DNA from: Rhizobium mesoamericanum STM3625
GTDB taxonomy: Bacteria; Pseudomonadota; Alphaproteobacteria; Rhizobiales; Rhizobiaceae
DNA: 48,683 bases
Assembly: GCF_000312665.1 (NCBI RefSeq)
Contig: NZ_HF536773.1
Location: 811,997 to 860,679 of the forward strand
Reading direction: 5' to 3'
Both the position numbers and the translations under genes were made by a program. Positions 16,167 through 25,987 of the stretch are shown here, piece after piece. Positions within the stretch are counted from its first letter, which is position 1; every line of letters begins with the position of its first letter. Below the pieces are notes generated by a model, which had not been told where the DNA came from, did no database searches, and saw nothing but the letters and a program-made list of their open reading frames with translations.

Positions 16167-19100
16167 TTAGTCTCCCAACAAGGCCTCTTGGCCGGCATTC
16201 TTTGCATCAGCGGTTTCGTCTCGTGCGAGAGGTAGGGTGAACTGAAACACTGCCCCACGAGGTTCATTCGCGGTGGCCCACAGCCGGCCCCCGTGAGCCT
16301 CGATGATCGAACGGCAGATCGCCAGGCCCATGCCCATGCCGCTGGATTTGGTCGTGTAGAAGGCCTCAAAAAGGCGGTCCATACATTGCGGGTCCAGGCC
16401 TGGACCCGAGTCGCGCACCCCGACGACCACGCCTCCTGAGGCCTCTGTCTCGGTGCTGATCAGCAACTCGCGCTTTTCCTCATCAAAGCCGCTCATCGCC
16501 TCGACGGCGTTCATGATCAGGTTCAGGATCACCTGTTGCAGCTGGACGCGATCTCCTTCCACGGACGGGAGGCTCGTTGTGAATTCGGTTTGCAGCGTGA
16601 CGCCTTGGCGGAGCACTTCACTTGCGGTCAAGGCAATCACGTGACGAATGGCTTCATTGAGGTCGAGCTGCCCTTTGAGAGGGGGGGCCTTCTTCACCAA
16701 TGCGCGGATTCGGCTAATGACATCGCCGGCCCTATTGGCGTTCTCGACGATCCGGCCGAGCGCCTGAGCCGCCTCCTCCAGATTCGGTGGTTGGGCACCG
16801 AGCCAGCGCAGGGCCGCCTGGGCGTTGGTGAGCGATGCGGCGAGCGGCTGATTGACTTCATGGGCGATGGAGGCTGTGAGCTGCCCCATGGTGGCGACGC
16901 GGTTTGCATGGGCCAGTTGCCCCTGCGCCTCGCGCAAGGCTTCCTCGCTCTCGCGCAACGCTTCTTCGGCCTGCCGGCGCTCAGTCAAATCGAGGACGAA
17001 TGAGACACCCTCGTTCCCACTTCCTTCTAACAGTGCACCACCGATCAGCACCGGTAAACGGCTGCCGTCTTTGCGAAAGTACTCTTTCTCGAAGGGTTGG
17101 ACCGCCCCGATCATCTTCAGCTCTGCGACAGTTCGTGCGTCGCGATCGCGCCATTCGACCGGCGTCAGGTCCGTCCAGCATAGCCGACCCGAGGCAATGT
17201 CGTCGCGGTCGTATCCTACCATGCTGAGGAACGCGTCGTTCGCCTCAAGAATGCGACCTTCGATATCCCAGATGACGATCCCGATGATGTTGGCCTTGAC
17301 GAGGCGACGGATCTTGGCCTCGCGTTCAGCGAGATCGCGGTACAACCGCGTATTCTCCAGTGAAATTGCTGCCTGAGAGGCGAGCAGCTTCAGGATCGCG
17401 ATACGGCCCGGCGCGAAGACATGAGGGGCAAGGTTGTTCTCAAGATAGAGTACTCCGGTCAGTTGGCCCTGGTTGAGCAACGGCACGCAGAGAATGGAAC
17501 GAGCATGGTGCTGACAGATGTATGGGTCGGCGGAAAATGGACTCTGAGCTGTGGCATCGCCGAGAACCACGCTTTCGTTTGTGTGCAAGACATAGTGAAG
17601 GAGCGATTCCGGCAGCGTGGAAGCGGTCACGATCTCGTCACGCACGTGCACCACGACCGTGTCGCCGGCGGTCGTAGCCTCCGCCGTGATCCGTGACTCG
17701 CCGCCACGCGACAGGATCAACAGGCCGCGCTCGGCCCCTGCTTGCTCAACGGCAGTGCGCAAGACCGTGTCGATCAGCTTTTGAAGGACAATTTCGCCAG
17801 ACACGGCTTGCGAGATTTTGATAACGGTTGCGAGATCGAGTTGTTCGAGGGGTGCATCAATGGTGCTTGTTGGAGGCGGAGCGCGTTCTTCGCTTCTTGG
17901 GTCAGGCCAGAGTTGGTCGAGTTGCCGAACCTTACCGTCGGCGCCCCAGCGTCGATAGCAGCCACGCGCGTTGCGGAGATAAAGACGGGTGAAGTCCTCG
18001 AAGCCGGCATGCGCATAAAAGCGGGCGGCGAGTTCATATGCGAGGGCCTCATGATGTATGAAACCGTTTGCGCGCGACGAGAGGATCGCTTGTTCGTAAA
18101 GACGCGCGGCGTCGAATTCGCGGCCTTCAAGGCGTGCGATCTCGGCGCCAACCAGCGCGGCTCGGTTCTCGAAGTTCTCCGGGCAATTCTTTGCATAGAT
18201 CTGAAGCTGTCGGTGGTGGGCGACCAGAGCCTCCGTATGCCGCGTTCGCTGGTCAGCCATAGCAGAGTCGCAGCATGCGGCGCGGGCTAAGGCGCCGTAA
18301 AAATGATGCTCCGGCGTTTCTTCGAAATGCGCCACCGATGTCCACGGCAGCCTCTGCGCCCGCAATGATGCATCGACGGCCGCCTCATAGTCACCCGCAA
18401 AGAACCGCGCCTGGAGTTTTCTGACAAAGTAGCAGGTTTCCGCAAGAATCAAGTTCGGATCGTCTGAAAACCGGCGTTCAATCTCACGTTCGTCAAATTC
18501 GTCATCGTCAAGTGAGCCGAATTTCCGGGTCAAGCCACGTAGCGTCCGGACGAGGCCGAGTTGCGCGCTAGCGAGGTCTATGACGAACTGGAACCGCACA
18601 TTCTGCGCAAACGTGACGCCAATCTCCGCTTGGCGTTGCACTTCGACGAGCGGATCTCCCGCCGCAAGCATGTTCGAATTCAAGCTGGCATAGCTGTATC
18701 CGGCAAAGGTGAGATCGCCGCTCTCGTTGGCAATCTCAAGCGCTCGCCACAAGATGTCGCGGCCGGTTCGAAAGTGTCGCGTCCACGGAATGACGTGCGC
18801 ACCGAAGTCTTTATAAGTCCTGGCTTGGAAGCGCTTGAGTTCGCTCCCTTCGACCAGTTGGCAGCCAAGCCGACCGAATCGAAACCCGGCCGCATAATCA
18901 CCGAAGCGTGGCCCAGCAATATAACCAAGTGACACATAATGGTAGCAGGACCCGTCGCTGTTGCCGCGCTCGAGGCTCAGATTAACAGCTAGGCAGATCG
19001 CCATGCATGCAAGATTCGCATCGGTATGCCATACCGCCCCCACAAGCCGGGTGAGGATATCCAGCGCCGCGCAGGAGGCCGGATCGCTCATCAACGGCAG

Positions 19101-21710
19101 ATCAATGAGTTCCTCGATCGCGCGGCTCCCAAGCTGCGACCAGATCCGGCTGTATTCTCGTTGCACCTCCTCGTCGGCCGGATGCGGCGACCAGTCGATG
19201 CCGAGATGCTGCCTCAGGTAGTCGAGACCGACGGCGGCGGAGCGACTGGTCTGACCGAGCGCAGCATAGAGGTCGATCCGCAGGCAGGCGACAGCAGCCT
19301 GGTCGTCGGAGCAGACGGCGCGATTTGAAAGCTGCGCCAACCGCTCCTCCGCGTCCGCCAGTGCGCCAAGAAGGAACTCGCATTCGGCTCGGTTCAGCTC
19401 AAGCGCGAACACCAGTTGGTGCTGGCGTTCCCAAGCGTGTTCTGGCAGCAATGTCGTGCCGGCAGCGAAATAGTTGAGCGCTGAGGTGTATGCCGTCGAG
19501 GCCTTGGCCCGCTTGCCGGCCAAAAGGTTGAAGTGGCCCAGTTGCTCGCGCTCCCCAACTGAGGTGATCAGTGCGGCTCCGCGATTGAGCTGGCTGACAA
19601 TCTCGAAAACATGATCGTCAATCAGCTCTGGCGCAGTGTTCGCCACAAGCAGTCTTCCTATGCGAAGATGGAACTCGGCGCGTCGCTCTTCCGGGATCAG
19701 CGAATAGGCGGCTTCCTGAACGCGATCGTGGACGAACCGGTAGGCGCCTGCCAGACGCTCGAGCAGTTCATGAGCGACGGCAGGCCGCAAGGCCCCGGGG
19801 ACCTGCTCCTCCTGGATCCCGAGGACGAGTGCAAGCATCCTGGCATCAGCGATGTTTCCAATGCAGGCGAACTGCTGCAACGCCTCCCGCGTTTCCGGCG
19901 GGAGGCGCGCGAGCTTGCCGACCATGAGGTCCACGACGTTGTCGGTATATCCCTTGGCGTGAATGCGCTCGAGATCCCAGGACCAGGATGCCGCGTCATG
20001 ATCGAAGGTGAGCATTCCCTCTTCCGCGAGCGAAAACAGGAACTGACGGACGAAGAACGGATTGCCGCCGGTCTTGTAGTGCATCATTTGTGCGAGCGGG
20101 GCTGCTCGCTCGGGCTGACAGTGGAGCGCATCTGAAATCAACTGCCGGAGATAGTCTTTAGTAAGCGGCGCAAGCGCGATTGCCGCGACCTTGCCGCCGG
20201 CCGCTTTGATCGCGTCGATCTTCCGCATTAGGGGATGAGCGGCAGTGACTTCGTTGTCGCGATAGGCACCGATGAACATGAGATGCTGCAGATCCGACCG
20301 GGTCAGCAGATCCTCCAACAGGTCGAGCGTCGCCGCGTCTAGCCATTGGAGATCGTCGAGGAACAGCGCCAGTGGATGTTCGGGTCTTGCAAAGACGCTG
20401 ATGAACCGCCGGAATACCAGCTGAAATCGCCGTTGCGCGTCCTGTGGCGGAAGTTCGGCGACCGGCGGCTGGTCGCCGATAAGGAGCTTCAGTTCGGGGA
20501 CCAGATCGACCATCAGCTGTCCGTTCGGCCCCAGCGCCTCGCTCAGAGCCTCGCGCCACGGCGCCAGATCGACCTCGCTTTTCACGAGGAGCCCTTTGAG
20601 AAGGCGCTGAAAGGCCTGCGCCAGGGTCGCATAAGGGATGTCGTGCTTGTACTGGTCGAATTTGCCGGACGCGAACAGCCCGCGCGGCGGCACCAGTGCT
20701 TTGTGGAGTTCATTGACGACCGCCGACTTGCCGATACCGGAATAGCCAGAGACGAGCACCAATTCCGGCGCCCCCCTCGACACCACGCGGTCGAAGGTGG
20801 TGAGCAATGTCTCGACCTCGTGCTTTCGCCCGTATAGCTTCTCTGGAGTCAGCAAGCGGTCCGGGATGTCGCGTTCGCCCAGCGGGAATGCCTCAATCCG
20901 GCACTGCATTTCCCATTGGTTAAGACAGCGGCGCAGATCGTATTCGACACCGCCTGCCGTCTGGTATCGTTCCTCGGCAGTTTTGGCGAGCAGCTTCATG
21001 ACGATGGCCGAAACTGCCGGTGAAACATCCGCCGCCCGTTCGTTGGGCGGTATCGGCTGCCGTGCAATGTGGCAATGCACCCATTCCATCGGGTCGGAAG
21101 CGGCGAAGGGCAGTCTCCCGGTCAGCATTTCGTAGAAGGTCACGCCGAGCGCATAAAGGTCGCTGCGGGAGTCGATCGAGCGGTTCATGCGCCCAGTCTG
21201 CTCGGGGGCCATATAGGCAAGCGTTCCGGCGACTACTTCGGGCGGCTCGGGCGCCTGCCGTTCGCGGGAGAGTCGCGAGGCGATCCCGAAGCCGGTAAGC
21301 CGCACATCGGCGCCCGTGTCCGTTACTAGGATATTGGCTGGTTTGATGTCCTTGTGGACGAGGCCGCGCTCGTGTGCCCTGCCCAGCGCAGCGGCGATGT
21401 TGACCGCGAGGCGCAGGAAAAGCGCCGTCTCCATTGCTGTTCCGAGCCGCCGGGCGAGCGGCTCGCTGCCCGGATCTTCAAGCACCAGCAGGGTCCGGCC
21501 GCCCTCGCGCACCAGCGCAAGCGGTCGCACCGCCCATGCGCTATCGAGCTCATCCTTCAGTTCATATTCATGGACGAGGCGTTCGAGGCTTTGAAGTGTC
21601 GGGTGCTCGAGGGCCGAAAACACGACCAGTACCGAGTTCCACTTGCCGTCGGCGCCGCGGCGCCGCTCTCGGTGGAACACGCGATCCCCATCCTCCCAAA
21701 GAACGTCCAA
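16167..21710 (-). CDS. Giant kinase-like / AAA-ATPase / GAF / PAS / histidine kinase protein
   Basis: An 1847-residue multidomain signalling protein. Residues 1-275: Ser/Thr kinase fold with HKDIKPAN (119-126) and APEQTGRMNRSIDSRSDLYA, but no glycine loop or VAIK lysine and GFG (140-142) instead of DFG. Residues about 290-900: STAND-type ATPase with YGR opening, Walker A GYSGIGKS (322-329) and Walker B LALFLDDLQWLD. Residues about 900-1280: TPR-like helices. Then GAF (AVEQAGAERGLLILSRGG), PAS (IVIWDIEGRILEANDAFLSM), HisKA with SIAHEVNQPLAAS (His about 1617) and HATPase (NLIMNAVEAM, DSGPGLD, MGMGLAICRSIIEAHGG). The family is common in rhizobia as a trifunctional kinase/ATPase/histidine kinase. 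Cytoplasmic; stimulus unknown. The two receiver genes just upstream (22329-23795) are plausible phosphotransfer partners. Confidence 0.92.
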   Translation of the reverse strand: MDVLWEDGDRVFHRERRRGADGKWNSVLVVFSALEHPTLQSLERLVHEYELKDELDSAWAVRPLALVREGGRTLLVLEDPGSEPLARRLGTAMETALFLRLAVNIAAALGRAHERGLVHKDIKPANILVTDTGADVRLTGFGIASRLSRERQAPEPPEVVAGTLAYMAPEQTGRMNRSIDSRSDLYALGVTFYEMLTGRLPFAASDPMEWVHCHIARQPIPPNERAADVSPAVSAIVMKLLAKTAEERYQTAGGVEYDLRRCLNQWEMQCRIEAFPLGERDIPDRLLTPEKLYGRKHEVETLLTTFDRVVSRGAPELVLVSGYSGIGKSAVVNELHKALVPPRGLFASGKFDQYKHDIPYATLAQAFQRLLKGLLVKSEVDLAPWREALSEALGPNGQLMVDLVPELKLLIGDQPPVAELPPQDAQRRFQLVFRRFISVFARPEHPLALFLDDLQWLDAATLDLLEDLLTRSDLQHLMFIGAYRDNEVTAAHPLMRKIDAIKAAGGKVAAIALAPLTKDYLRQLISDALHCQPERAAPLAQMMHYKTGGNPFFVRQFLFSLAEEGMLTFDHDAASWSWDLERIHAKGYTDNVVDLMVGKLARLPPETREALQQFACIGNIADARMLALVLGIQEEQVPGALRPAVAHELLERLAGAYRFVHDRVQEAAYSLIPEERRAEFHLRIGRLLVANTAPELIDDHVFEIVSQLNRGAALITSVGEREQLGHFNLLAGKRAKASTAYTSALNYFAAGTTLLPEHAWERQHQLVFALELNRAECEFLLGALADAEERLAQLSNRAVCSDDQAAVACLRIDLYAALGQTSRSAAVGLDYLRQHLGIDWSPHPADEEVQREYSRIWSQLGSRAIEELIDLPLMSDPASCAALDILTRLVGAVWHTDANLACMAICLAVNLSLERGNSDGSCYHYVSLGYIAGPRFGDYAAGFRFGRLGCQLVEGSELKRFQARTYKDFGAHVIPWTRHFRTGRDILWRALEIANESGDLTFAGYSYASLNSNMLAAGDPLVEVQRQAEIGVTFAQNVRFQFVIDLASAQLGLVRTLRGLTRKFGSLDDDEFDEREIERRFSDDPNLILAETCYFVRKLQARFFAGDYEAAVDASLRAQRLPWTSVAHFEETPEHHFYGALARAACCDSAMADQRTRHTEALVAHHRQLQIYAKNCPENFENRAALVGAEIARLEGREFDAARLYEQAILSSRANGFIHHEALAYELAARFYAHAGFEDFTRLYLRNARGCYRRWGADGKVRQLDQLWPDPRSEERAPPPTSTIDAPLEQLDLATVIKISQAVSGEIVLQKLIDTVLRTAVEQAGAERGLLILSRGGESRITAEATTAGDTVVVHVRDEIVTASTLPESLLHYVLHTNESVVLGDATAQSPFSADPYICQHHARSILCVPLLNQGQLTGVLYLENNLAPHVFAPGRIAILKLLASQAAISLENTRLYRDLAEREAKIRRLVKANIIGIVIWDIEGRILEANDAFLSMVGYDRDDIASGRLCWTDLTPVEWRDRDARTVAELKMIGAVQPFEKEYFRKDGSRLPVLIGGALLEGSGNEGVSFVLDLTERRQAEEALRESEEALREAQGQLAHANRVATMGQLTASIAHEVNQPLAASLTNAQAALRWLGAQPPNLEEAAQALGRIVENANRAGDVISRIRALVKKAPPLKGQLDLNEAIRHVIALTASEVLRQGVTLQTEFTTSLPSVEGDRVQLQQVILNLIMNAVEAMSGFDEEKRELLISTETEASGGVVVGVRDSGPGLDPQCMDRLFEAFYTTKSSGMGMGLAICRSIIEAHGGRLWATANEPRGAVFQFTLPLARDETADAKNAGQEALLGD

Positions 21711-22328
21711 CCTGCTATCTCCACCAACGCAGAAGAAAGAGGATTTGCTGATTTGCCGACTTCGTCACCTCGCCTGTCTCATTTGGCACTGTCGTTTCGG
21801 AGATCCGTCCATCCATATGGGCAAAAACGAGCACATATGATGAACCGCGACCACTTCCCCACTTTCTTACCACATCTCGCAGATGCGTCCCAGCGGATCA
21901 ACTGACTGGCCATCAGCCGCCCTTGGTCATGCTCCTCCGCTGCTGACGACCGCCCAGCGCCGCTAGGATAGCTGGGCGATCGCATGCATTCTCCCCGACA
22001 TTGCCATTGCTGATTACGCGGCTACAGGGTTGTCTTCAACAGCCCGAACTTGGCAGGGAGTACTTGGAGGCGTGGACCTCGTCCCACATGGCGTGGCGCG
22101 ATCTTCAAATCCATTCGCTCGGTCTGCGCGCGCGACCTCATCTGGTTATGCGAGAGGCCAAAAAAGGGAAGCCCCGGGAGGGGCTCAAGGTGGGCCGATC
22201 GGGGACGACACGGCCTGGGAGGAGGATTGAACCGCACGATAGCAGAGGGCTCCCGCCCTAGCTATTGGCCACCTGGAAGGATTAATTATCCATGCGGAGG
22301 GGGCTACCTATACGCGCGGCCAAGACCT
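21711..22328. other. Intergenic stretch between the giant kinase and FixJ-type regulator genes
   Basis: It contains the minus-strand terminator at 22157-22185. The rest, including the 5' leader region of the giant kinase, shows no coding frame with support and no clear promoter. Confidence 0.45.
22157..22185 (-). terminator. Rho-independent terminator, minus strand
   Basis: On the minus strand AGCCCC-TCCC-GGGGCT forms a six-pair GC hairpin, then TCCC and TTTTTT. It lies about 145 bases after the stop of the LuxR-type response regulator and before the giant kinase gene, so the two minus-strand genes are probably separate transcription units. Confidence 0.65.
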
Positions 22329-22961
22329 TTATGCGTGCGGCTTTCCCGGCGCGAGCTTTAGCTTGTCAGCCATACGCGCGAGTTCGGGCAGGGACTTGGT
22401 GCCCATCTTCTGCATGACCTGGCTGCGGTGAACCTTCACGGTAATTTCACTCACGCCTAGATCGTTGGCAATCTGCTTGTTGAGCCGTCCGGTCACCACC
22501 AAAGCCATCACCTCACGCTCCCGAGGGGTCAGGCTATCGAAACGCGCACGTACCGTCGCCAACGCCCTTTCATTTTCAAGCCACACGCGGTCGCGCGCCA
22601 GGCCGACGTGAACGGCGTCGAGCAAATCCTGGTCTCGAAACGGTTTTGTCAGAAATTCGACCGCGCCCCCTTTCATCGCCTGGACGGACATGGGAATGTC
22701 GCCGTGCCCGGTGATGAAGACGATCGGCAGCTGAATATTTTGTCGCGACAGCTCGAGCTGAAAATCAAGACCGCTTTGTCCCGGAAGCCGCACATCAAGC
22801 ACGAGACAGGTTGGTCCGTTGGGTCGTCCAGACCTGAGGAAGTCGCCCACCGAAGCGAGGAGATTAACGGCAAAGCCGACGGAACGGAGCAGACCGCCAA
22901 GCGCATCGCGGATATCCGGGTCATCATCGATAACAATGACGGTTGCTGCCTCGTCAGTCAT
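22329..22961 (-). CDS. FixJ/NarL-type response regulator
   Basis: A 210-residue two-domain response regulator. Receiver about 6-120: acidic pocket VIVIDDDPDIRDAL, phospho-acceptor Asp in CLVLDVRLPGQSGLDF, Thr in VFITGHGDIPM and Lys in FLTKPFRDQDLL. C-terminal LuxR-type helix-turn-helix about 145-205: LTPREREVMALVVTGRLNKQ and IANDLGVSEITVKVHRSQVM. The open frame extends upstream, but I choose the ATG at 22961 because GGAGGG lies eight bases before it and the receiver starts there. FixJ-like, so phosphorylation should expose the DNA-binding domain. Its kinase may be the giant protein encoded at 16167-21710. The next gene upstream, on the other strand, is a lone receiver. Confidence 0.93.
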   Translation of the reverse strand: MTDEAATVIVIDDDPDIRDALGGLLRSVGFAVNLLASVGDFLRSGRPNGPTCLVLDVRLPGQSGLDFQLELSRQNIQLPIVFITGHGDIPMSVQAMKGGAVEFLTKPFRDQDLLDAVHVGLARDRVWLENERALATVRARFDSLTPREREVMALVVTGRLNKQIANDLGVSEITVKVHRSQVMQKMGTKSLPELARMADKLKLAPGKPHA

Positions 22962-23399
22962 GTCAGTGCCCTCCAAGGTCAACCGAAGCTGTGGATGTGC
23001 TGGATCGCACCCGCTGCAGCAGCAGTGGGCGATGCCAAGCAGCAGAGCGCCGATGACGCGATGAGAACACTCCTCCTCTCTCCTTCGTCGCTGCCGAACC
23101 CTTTCTTTGTACACGAGAATGCGCGCTAATGACCTCGGCCACAAGGCAAAATGCGGGATCGTTCTTGACAGCCAACATGTCTGAGCGAATATGTCGCCTT
23201 GGAAAACGCTCCTTCGGCCGGGTGGTCGCGCCACTGTCTGGCCGTTTCTCTCTTGGGCAGATATTCCGCAGGTGCTAGACAACTTATACGATCGTATAGC
23301 TTGCGAGACCTTTGTGGCCGCTCAATACTAAATCCTCCAGTCAAGCGCGCCACAACGCCAATTCGGCACGACGCCGAACGGCGAAGTCGGGAGGCGGCA
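22962..23399. other. Divergent regulatory gap between two response-regulator genes
   Basis: The gap holds the palindrome at 23285-23298. Open frames running through it extend the two flanking receiver genes but lack ribosome sites and protein-like composition. Confidence 0.45.
23285..23298. promoter_or_regulatory. 14-bp perfect palindrome upstream of the lone receiver gene
   Basis: TATACGATCGTATA is perfectly self-complementary and lies about 100 bases before the GTG at 23400, in the gap shared with a divergent FixJ-type regulator. A dimeric LuxR-type regulator, perhaps the one next door, is a reasonable binder. Inference from symmetry and position. Confidence 0.5.
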
Positions 23400-23795
23400 G
23401 TGTCAACCAAGAGACCTCTGATTGCGATCGTCGACGACGACGAGTCGATGCGGGAGGCTATCAAGGGGCTCCTACGGTCGATGGGATTTGACGCCCAAAC
23501 CTTTTCATCCGCGGATGATTTCTTGAGATTCCCTAATATCCGCGGCACGGTCTGTCTCGTGACGGACATCAACATGCCCGGAATGAGCGGGCTCGATCTG
23601 CATCACCGGCTTGTCGCCCTCGGCAAGAGCATTCCGACTGTTCTGATCACCGCCTTTCCGGAAAAGAATGTGCTCGCGTCTGCGTTGGGCGCTGGCATCG
23701 TCGGCTGCCTGACAAAACCGTTTGGCGAACAGGTTTTGCTTGATTGTATTCATTCTGCGTTGGCCTTTGGTAGTGAAGGCGAAAGCGGTTCGTAA
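23400..23795 (+). CDS. Single-domain response regulator (receiver only)
   Basis: A 131-residue receiver domain with no output domain. PLIAIVDDDESMREAIKGLL carries the acidic pocket; LVTDINMPGMSGLDL carries the phospho-acceptor Asp; the switch residue lies in TVLITAFPEK and the conserved Lys in GCLTKPFGEQVLL. Start at the GTG at 23400 because GGGAGG lies about five bases before it and the domain begins immediately; the longer open frame is unlikely. Single receivers relay or drain phosphate. Together with the divergent FixJ-type regulator and giant histidine kinase, it may form a branched pathway, with this protein as a phosphate sink or competitor. Confidence 0.9.
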   Translation: MSTKRPLIAIVDDDESMREAIKGLLRSMGFDAQTFSSADDFLRFPNIRGTVCLVTDINMPGMSGLDLHHRLVALGKSIPTVLITAFPEKNVLASALGAGIVGCLTKPFGEQVLLDCIHSALAFGSEGESGS

Positions 23796-24298
23796 GTCCC
23801 AAGGCCCTCTCCTCGACAAAGCGCGCTGCAACTTCACTTCGCGTGTTTCATAAAATGTTGCTCTTGCCGAATCCTAAGGACCCTTTGCGGACGCGAGGTT
23901 TTAAAGAGCCATTCTGGACCTGCTAGCAATTGCAAAACGCGTTGGTTTGCCATTACAGATCCCTGCTCCACAAAGATGGCTGCGGCTGTTCTCAAAAGGA
24001 GTTGCTGTGGTGTTGGCGGTGGGTAATTACCCCGCGCTGAGCAGGCGATCGTTGCCAACCAAGTCTACAAACTGGAATTGCCACCCCGGCCCTTTGCCAA
24101 GCCTCGCAGGGGAGGCTTCCTGCACATCTGTACCTCCGACTCATACAAACTAGTCGAATGGGCTAAACCAAGGGACATATGAGCATGACTGAAATTCAGA
24201 AAGTCTCCCCGTGAGTATAATTTACCGAGTTAATGCTTTGGGACTAGCCTCAAAGGTGCCCCACTGAAGGGGAATACCCGCGACCAAGGAAGCACAGT
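23796..24298. other. Intergenic stretch without a supported gene
   Basis: No domain-bearing frame. A CCCC-ACTGAA-GGGG hairpin at about 24258-24273 sits just before the ribosome site of the next small gene and might affect its expression. Confidence 0.4.
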
Positions 24299-24523
24299 AT
24301 GGCTGACACGTTGGAGCAGAATGATCCTGCCATCGAAGAACTGATGAAAGACGCAATAATCAGTTACATGCTGGACAATTTCGGCGTCGAGGATCGGTTG
24401 AAGGCAGTCGTCCAGAAGGTCGCCGTGGAACTGCTTGTGGAAGAGCTCGCTATTCTGAGGGAGAAGGTTGCGAGGGCCAAGTTGGCGTATATTCCGGTCG
24501 AAGATGTGTGGACAGCGGCTTAG
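24299..24523 (+). CDS. Small acidic hypothetical protein, 74 aa
   Basis: Clear start with AAGGAAG ahead of the ATG. The product is short, acidic and almost wholly helical: EQNDPAIEELMKDAIISYML, then FGVEDRLKAVVQKVAVELLV, then EELAILREKVARAKLAYIP. The Leu/Val spacing suggests an amphipathic or coiled helix. No cysteine, membrane span or catalytic motif. I do not recognise the family. It stands alone, flanked by about 500-600 bases without genes on each side, so context gives no clue. Ribosome site and composition support a real gene. Confidence 0.55.
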   Translation: MADTLEQNDPAIEELMKDAIISYMLDNFGVEDRLKAVVQKVAVELLVEELAILREKVARAKLAYIPVEDVWTAA

Positions 24524-25121
24524 GCTTAGGTCGGTCAGATAGTCCCAACCTCGGCAGGGGAAGTGTTTTGCGAGCGCTGCACCCGATCCTGGGCAATGTT
24601 AATGCGAGTGCGAAATCACGAGCTCGGTTGCTGGCCCCGATGCAAGCACCCAAAATGTCGGCAGGTCACCGATCGCGAAGCTTGGGATGTTGCGGATGTG
24701 AATGTTGCGGCCTGACGCCGGAGCGGTCGGCGCGACCAGTGGCGGCCGCGTGTCCGTATCACTCTGGTCCCCATTCTGCTGATCTTGGAGACCTCGTGCG
24801 ATGTCAGCGGGCAAGCCGGCCAATGTTTGCGAGGGGCTCGTCGTCCCAATTGAAGCATGGAGCGAGGACAATGCAAGTTGGGCATGGCGCAGGATGCCAT
24901 TCGTACGCCGGGTAAATCCGGCGGCATATCTGACCGGAGACCGGCTGCGCCTCGATCGTCTTCCCGCAACGACAAGTCTTGGATTACCCCGGAGCCCTCT
25001 CGGGCTCCTCCTCTTGTCCGGCTGTCGGCCAAAGCGGACGAGCTCTGATCAGATTGAACTGTAACTGAAGGACGTTGCGGCCCGTCGAGTTATACCTCCT
25101 GATGTCGGAGCTGCGACGCCT
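24524..25121. other. Intergenic stretch without a supported gene
   Basis: Frames of up to 138 codons on both strands show no domain. A hairpin, GGAGCCC-TCTC-GGGCTCC at 24991-25008, has a perfect seven-pair stem but no T-run on either side, so it is at most a weak terminator between the converging genes. Confidence 0.4.
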
Positions 25122-25802
25122 TCAGTGTCGAAGCCTGCCGGCCGCGGCGAGCATTTCCGCCGCAGTTGGAAAGATGCAAAGGCTGTCGGGACCGTCGCGC
25201 GCTTCAATTTGTACCCAGCGAACGACGCCATCGGCGTCGATCAGAAAGTGCCCGACAAGTTGTGTGGGGTGGTTTGCGAAGATGGCATTATCAACTTCAG
25301 TAAGCTCGAAGCCATCTTTGGCATTGAGCAAGGCATTGGCCGCCATCGGATGTAGCGCTTCCGGCAATTCGCCCGCCGGGTTGATGCGAGCGGCCTCGAA
25401 TTGCTCCATGCTTGCCCGATAGGGCCATACTGGGTTCTCGCGGCTGTCCTTGGGCAGGAAGTTGCCATGCGGCACGCCGAACGCCCGGTGCGTGGTGCAA
25501 TCTTGGTCACATAGGAGCATGACCGGCGTCGGCCGGTGTTCGAAATAGATGCGAGCGCGTTCCACGGGCGTGTTGATCACGGCAACAGTTTCTACTCCCG
25601 CGGCGCGCAGGGAAGGCTGTAGGCCACCGAGCTGTCCCAGGTGACGCCGACAGAACGGGCAGTGCAGCCCGCGGAAAAACGCGATCAGAAACGGCCGGCC
25701 GTGGAGGTTGGCGAGAGAAACCGTTTCCTTTTGATTTGCCGAGGGAAGTGCAAAGGCGGGCGCGTATTCCCCCGGTTGCAGCGGGCGTATCTGGTCTCCC
25801 AT
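25122..25802 (-). CDS. Peroxiredoxin-like (AhpC/TSA family) protein
   Basis: A 226-residue thioredoxin-fold protein. GEYAPAFALPSANQKETVSL is the standard opening, and the active site lies in FFRGLHCPFCRRHLGQLGG with Cys48 and Cys51 in a CPFC arrangement. Later blocks are ETVAVINTPVERARIYF, LLCDQDCTTHRAFGVPHG and the C-terminal HFLIDADGVVRWVQIEA. The CxxC spacing resembles thioredoxin-like members rather than typical 2-Cys peroxiredoxins, so it may reduce peroxides or act as a thiol oxidoreductase. No signal peptide. It lies 185 bases downstream of the HxlR regulator on the same strand, and beside the quinone-type oxidoreductase unit, which fits an oxidative or electrophile stress role. Confidence 0.88.
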   Translation of the reverse strand: MGDQIRPLQPGEYAPAFALPSANQKETVSLANLHGRPFLIAFFRGLHCPFCRRHLGQLGGLQPSLRAAGVETVAVINTPVERARIYFEHRPTPVMLLCDQDCTTHRAFGVPHGNFLPKDSRENPVWPYRASMEQFEAARINPAGELPEALHPMAANALLNAKDGFELTEVDNAIFANHPTQLVGHFLIDADGVVRWVQIEARDGPDSLCIFPTAAEMLAAAGRLRH

Positions 25803-25987
25803 GGCATCTGTCCTTCAGGTAAATGCTGGGCTTGATCCAAGTCCAACACCTATCACGCCACGGCACCATTCGCTATCTTCACAGTGCAAATCGGTCGCGC
25901 TGCGAGCCTTCAGACGTTTTGCGACGAGCCAGGTCCCGTTTAACGCAAACCGCCGAGCGACTCGTCGCCTCTCGACCCCAACCGTCA

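Noticed and set aside
24991..25008. Seven-pair hairpin as a terminator
   Set aside because: No T-run on either strand and not close to a gene end.
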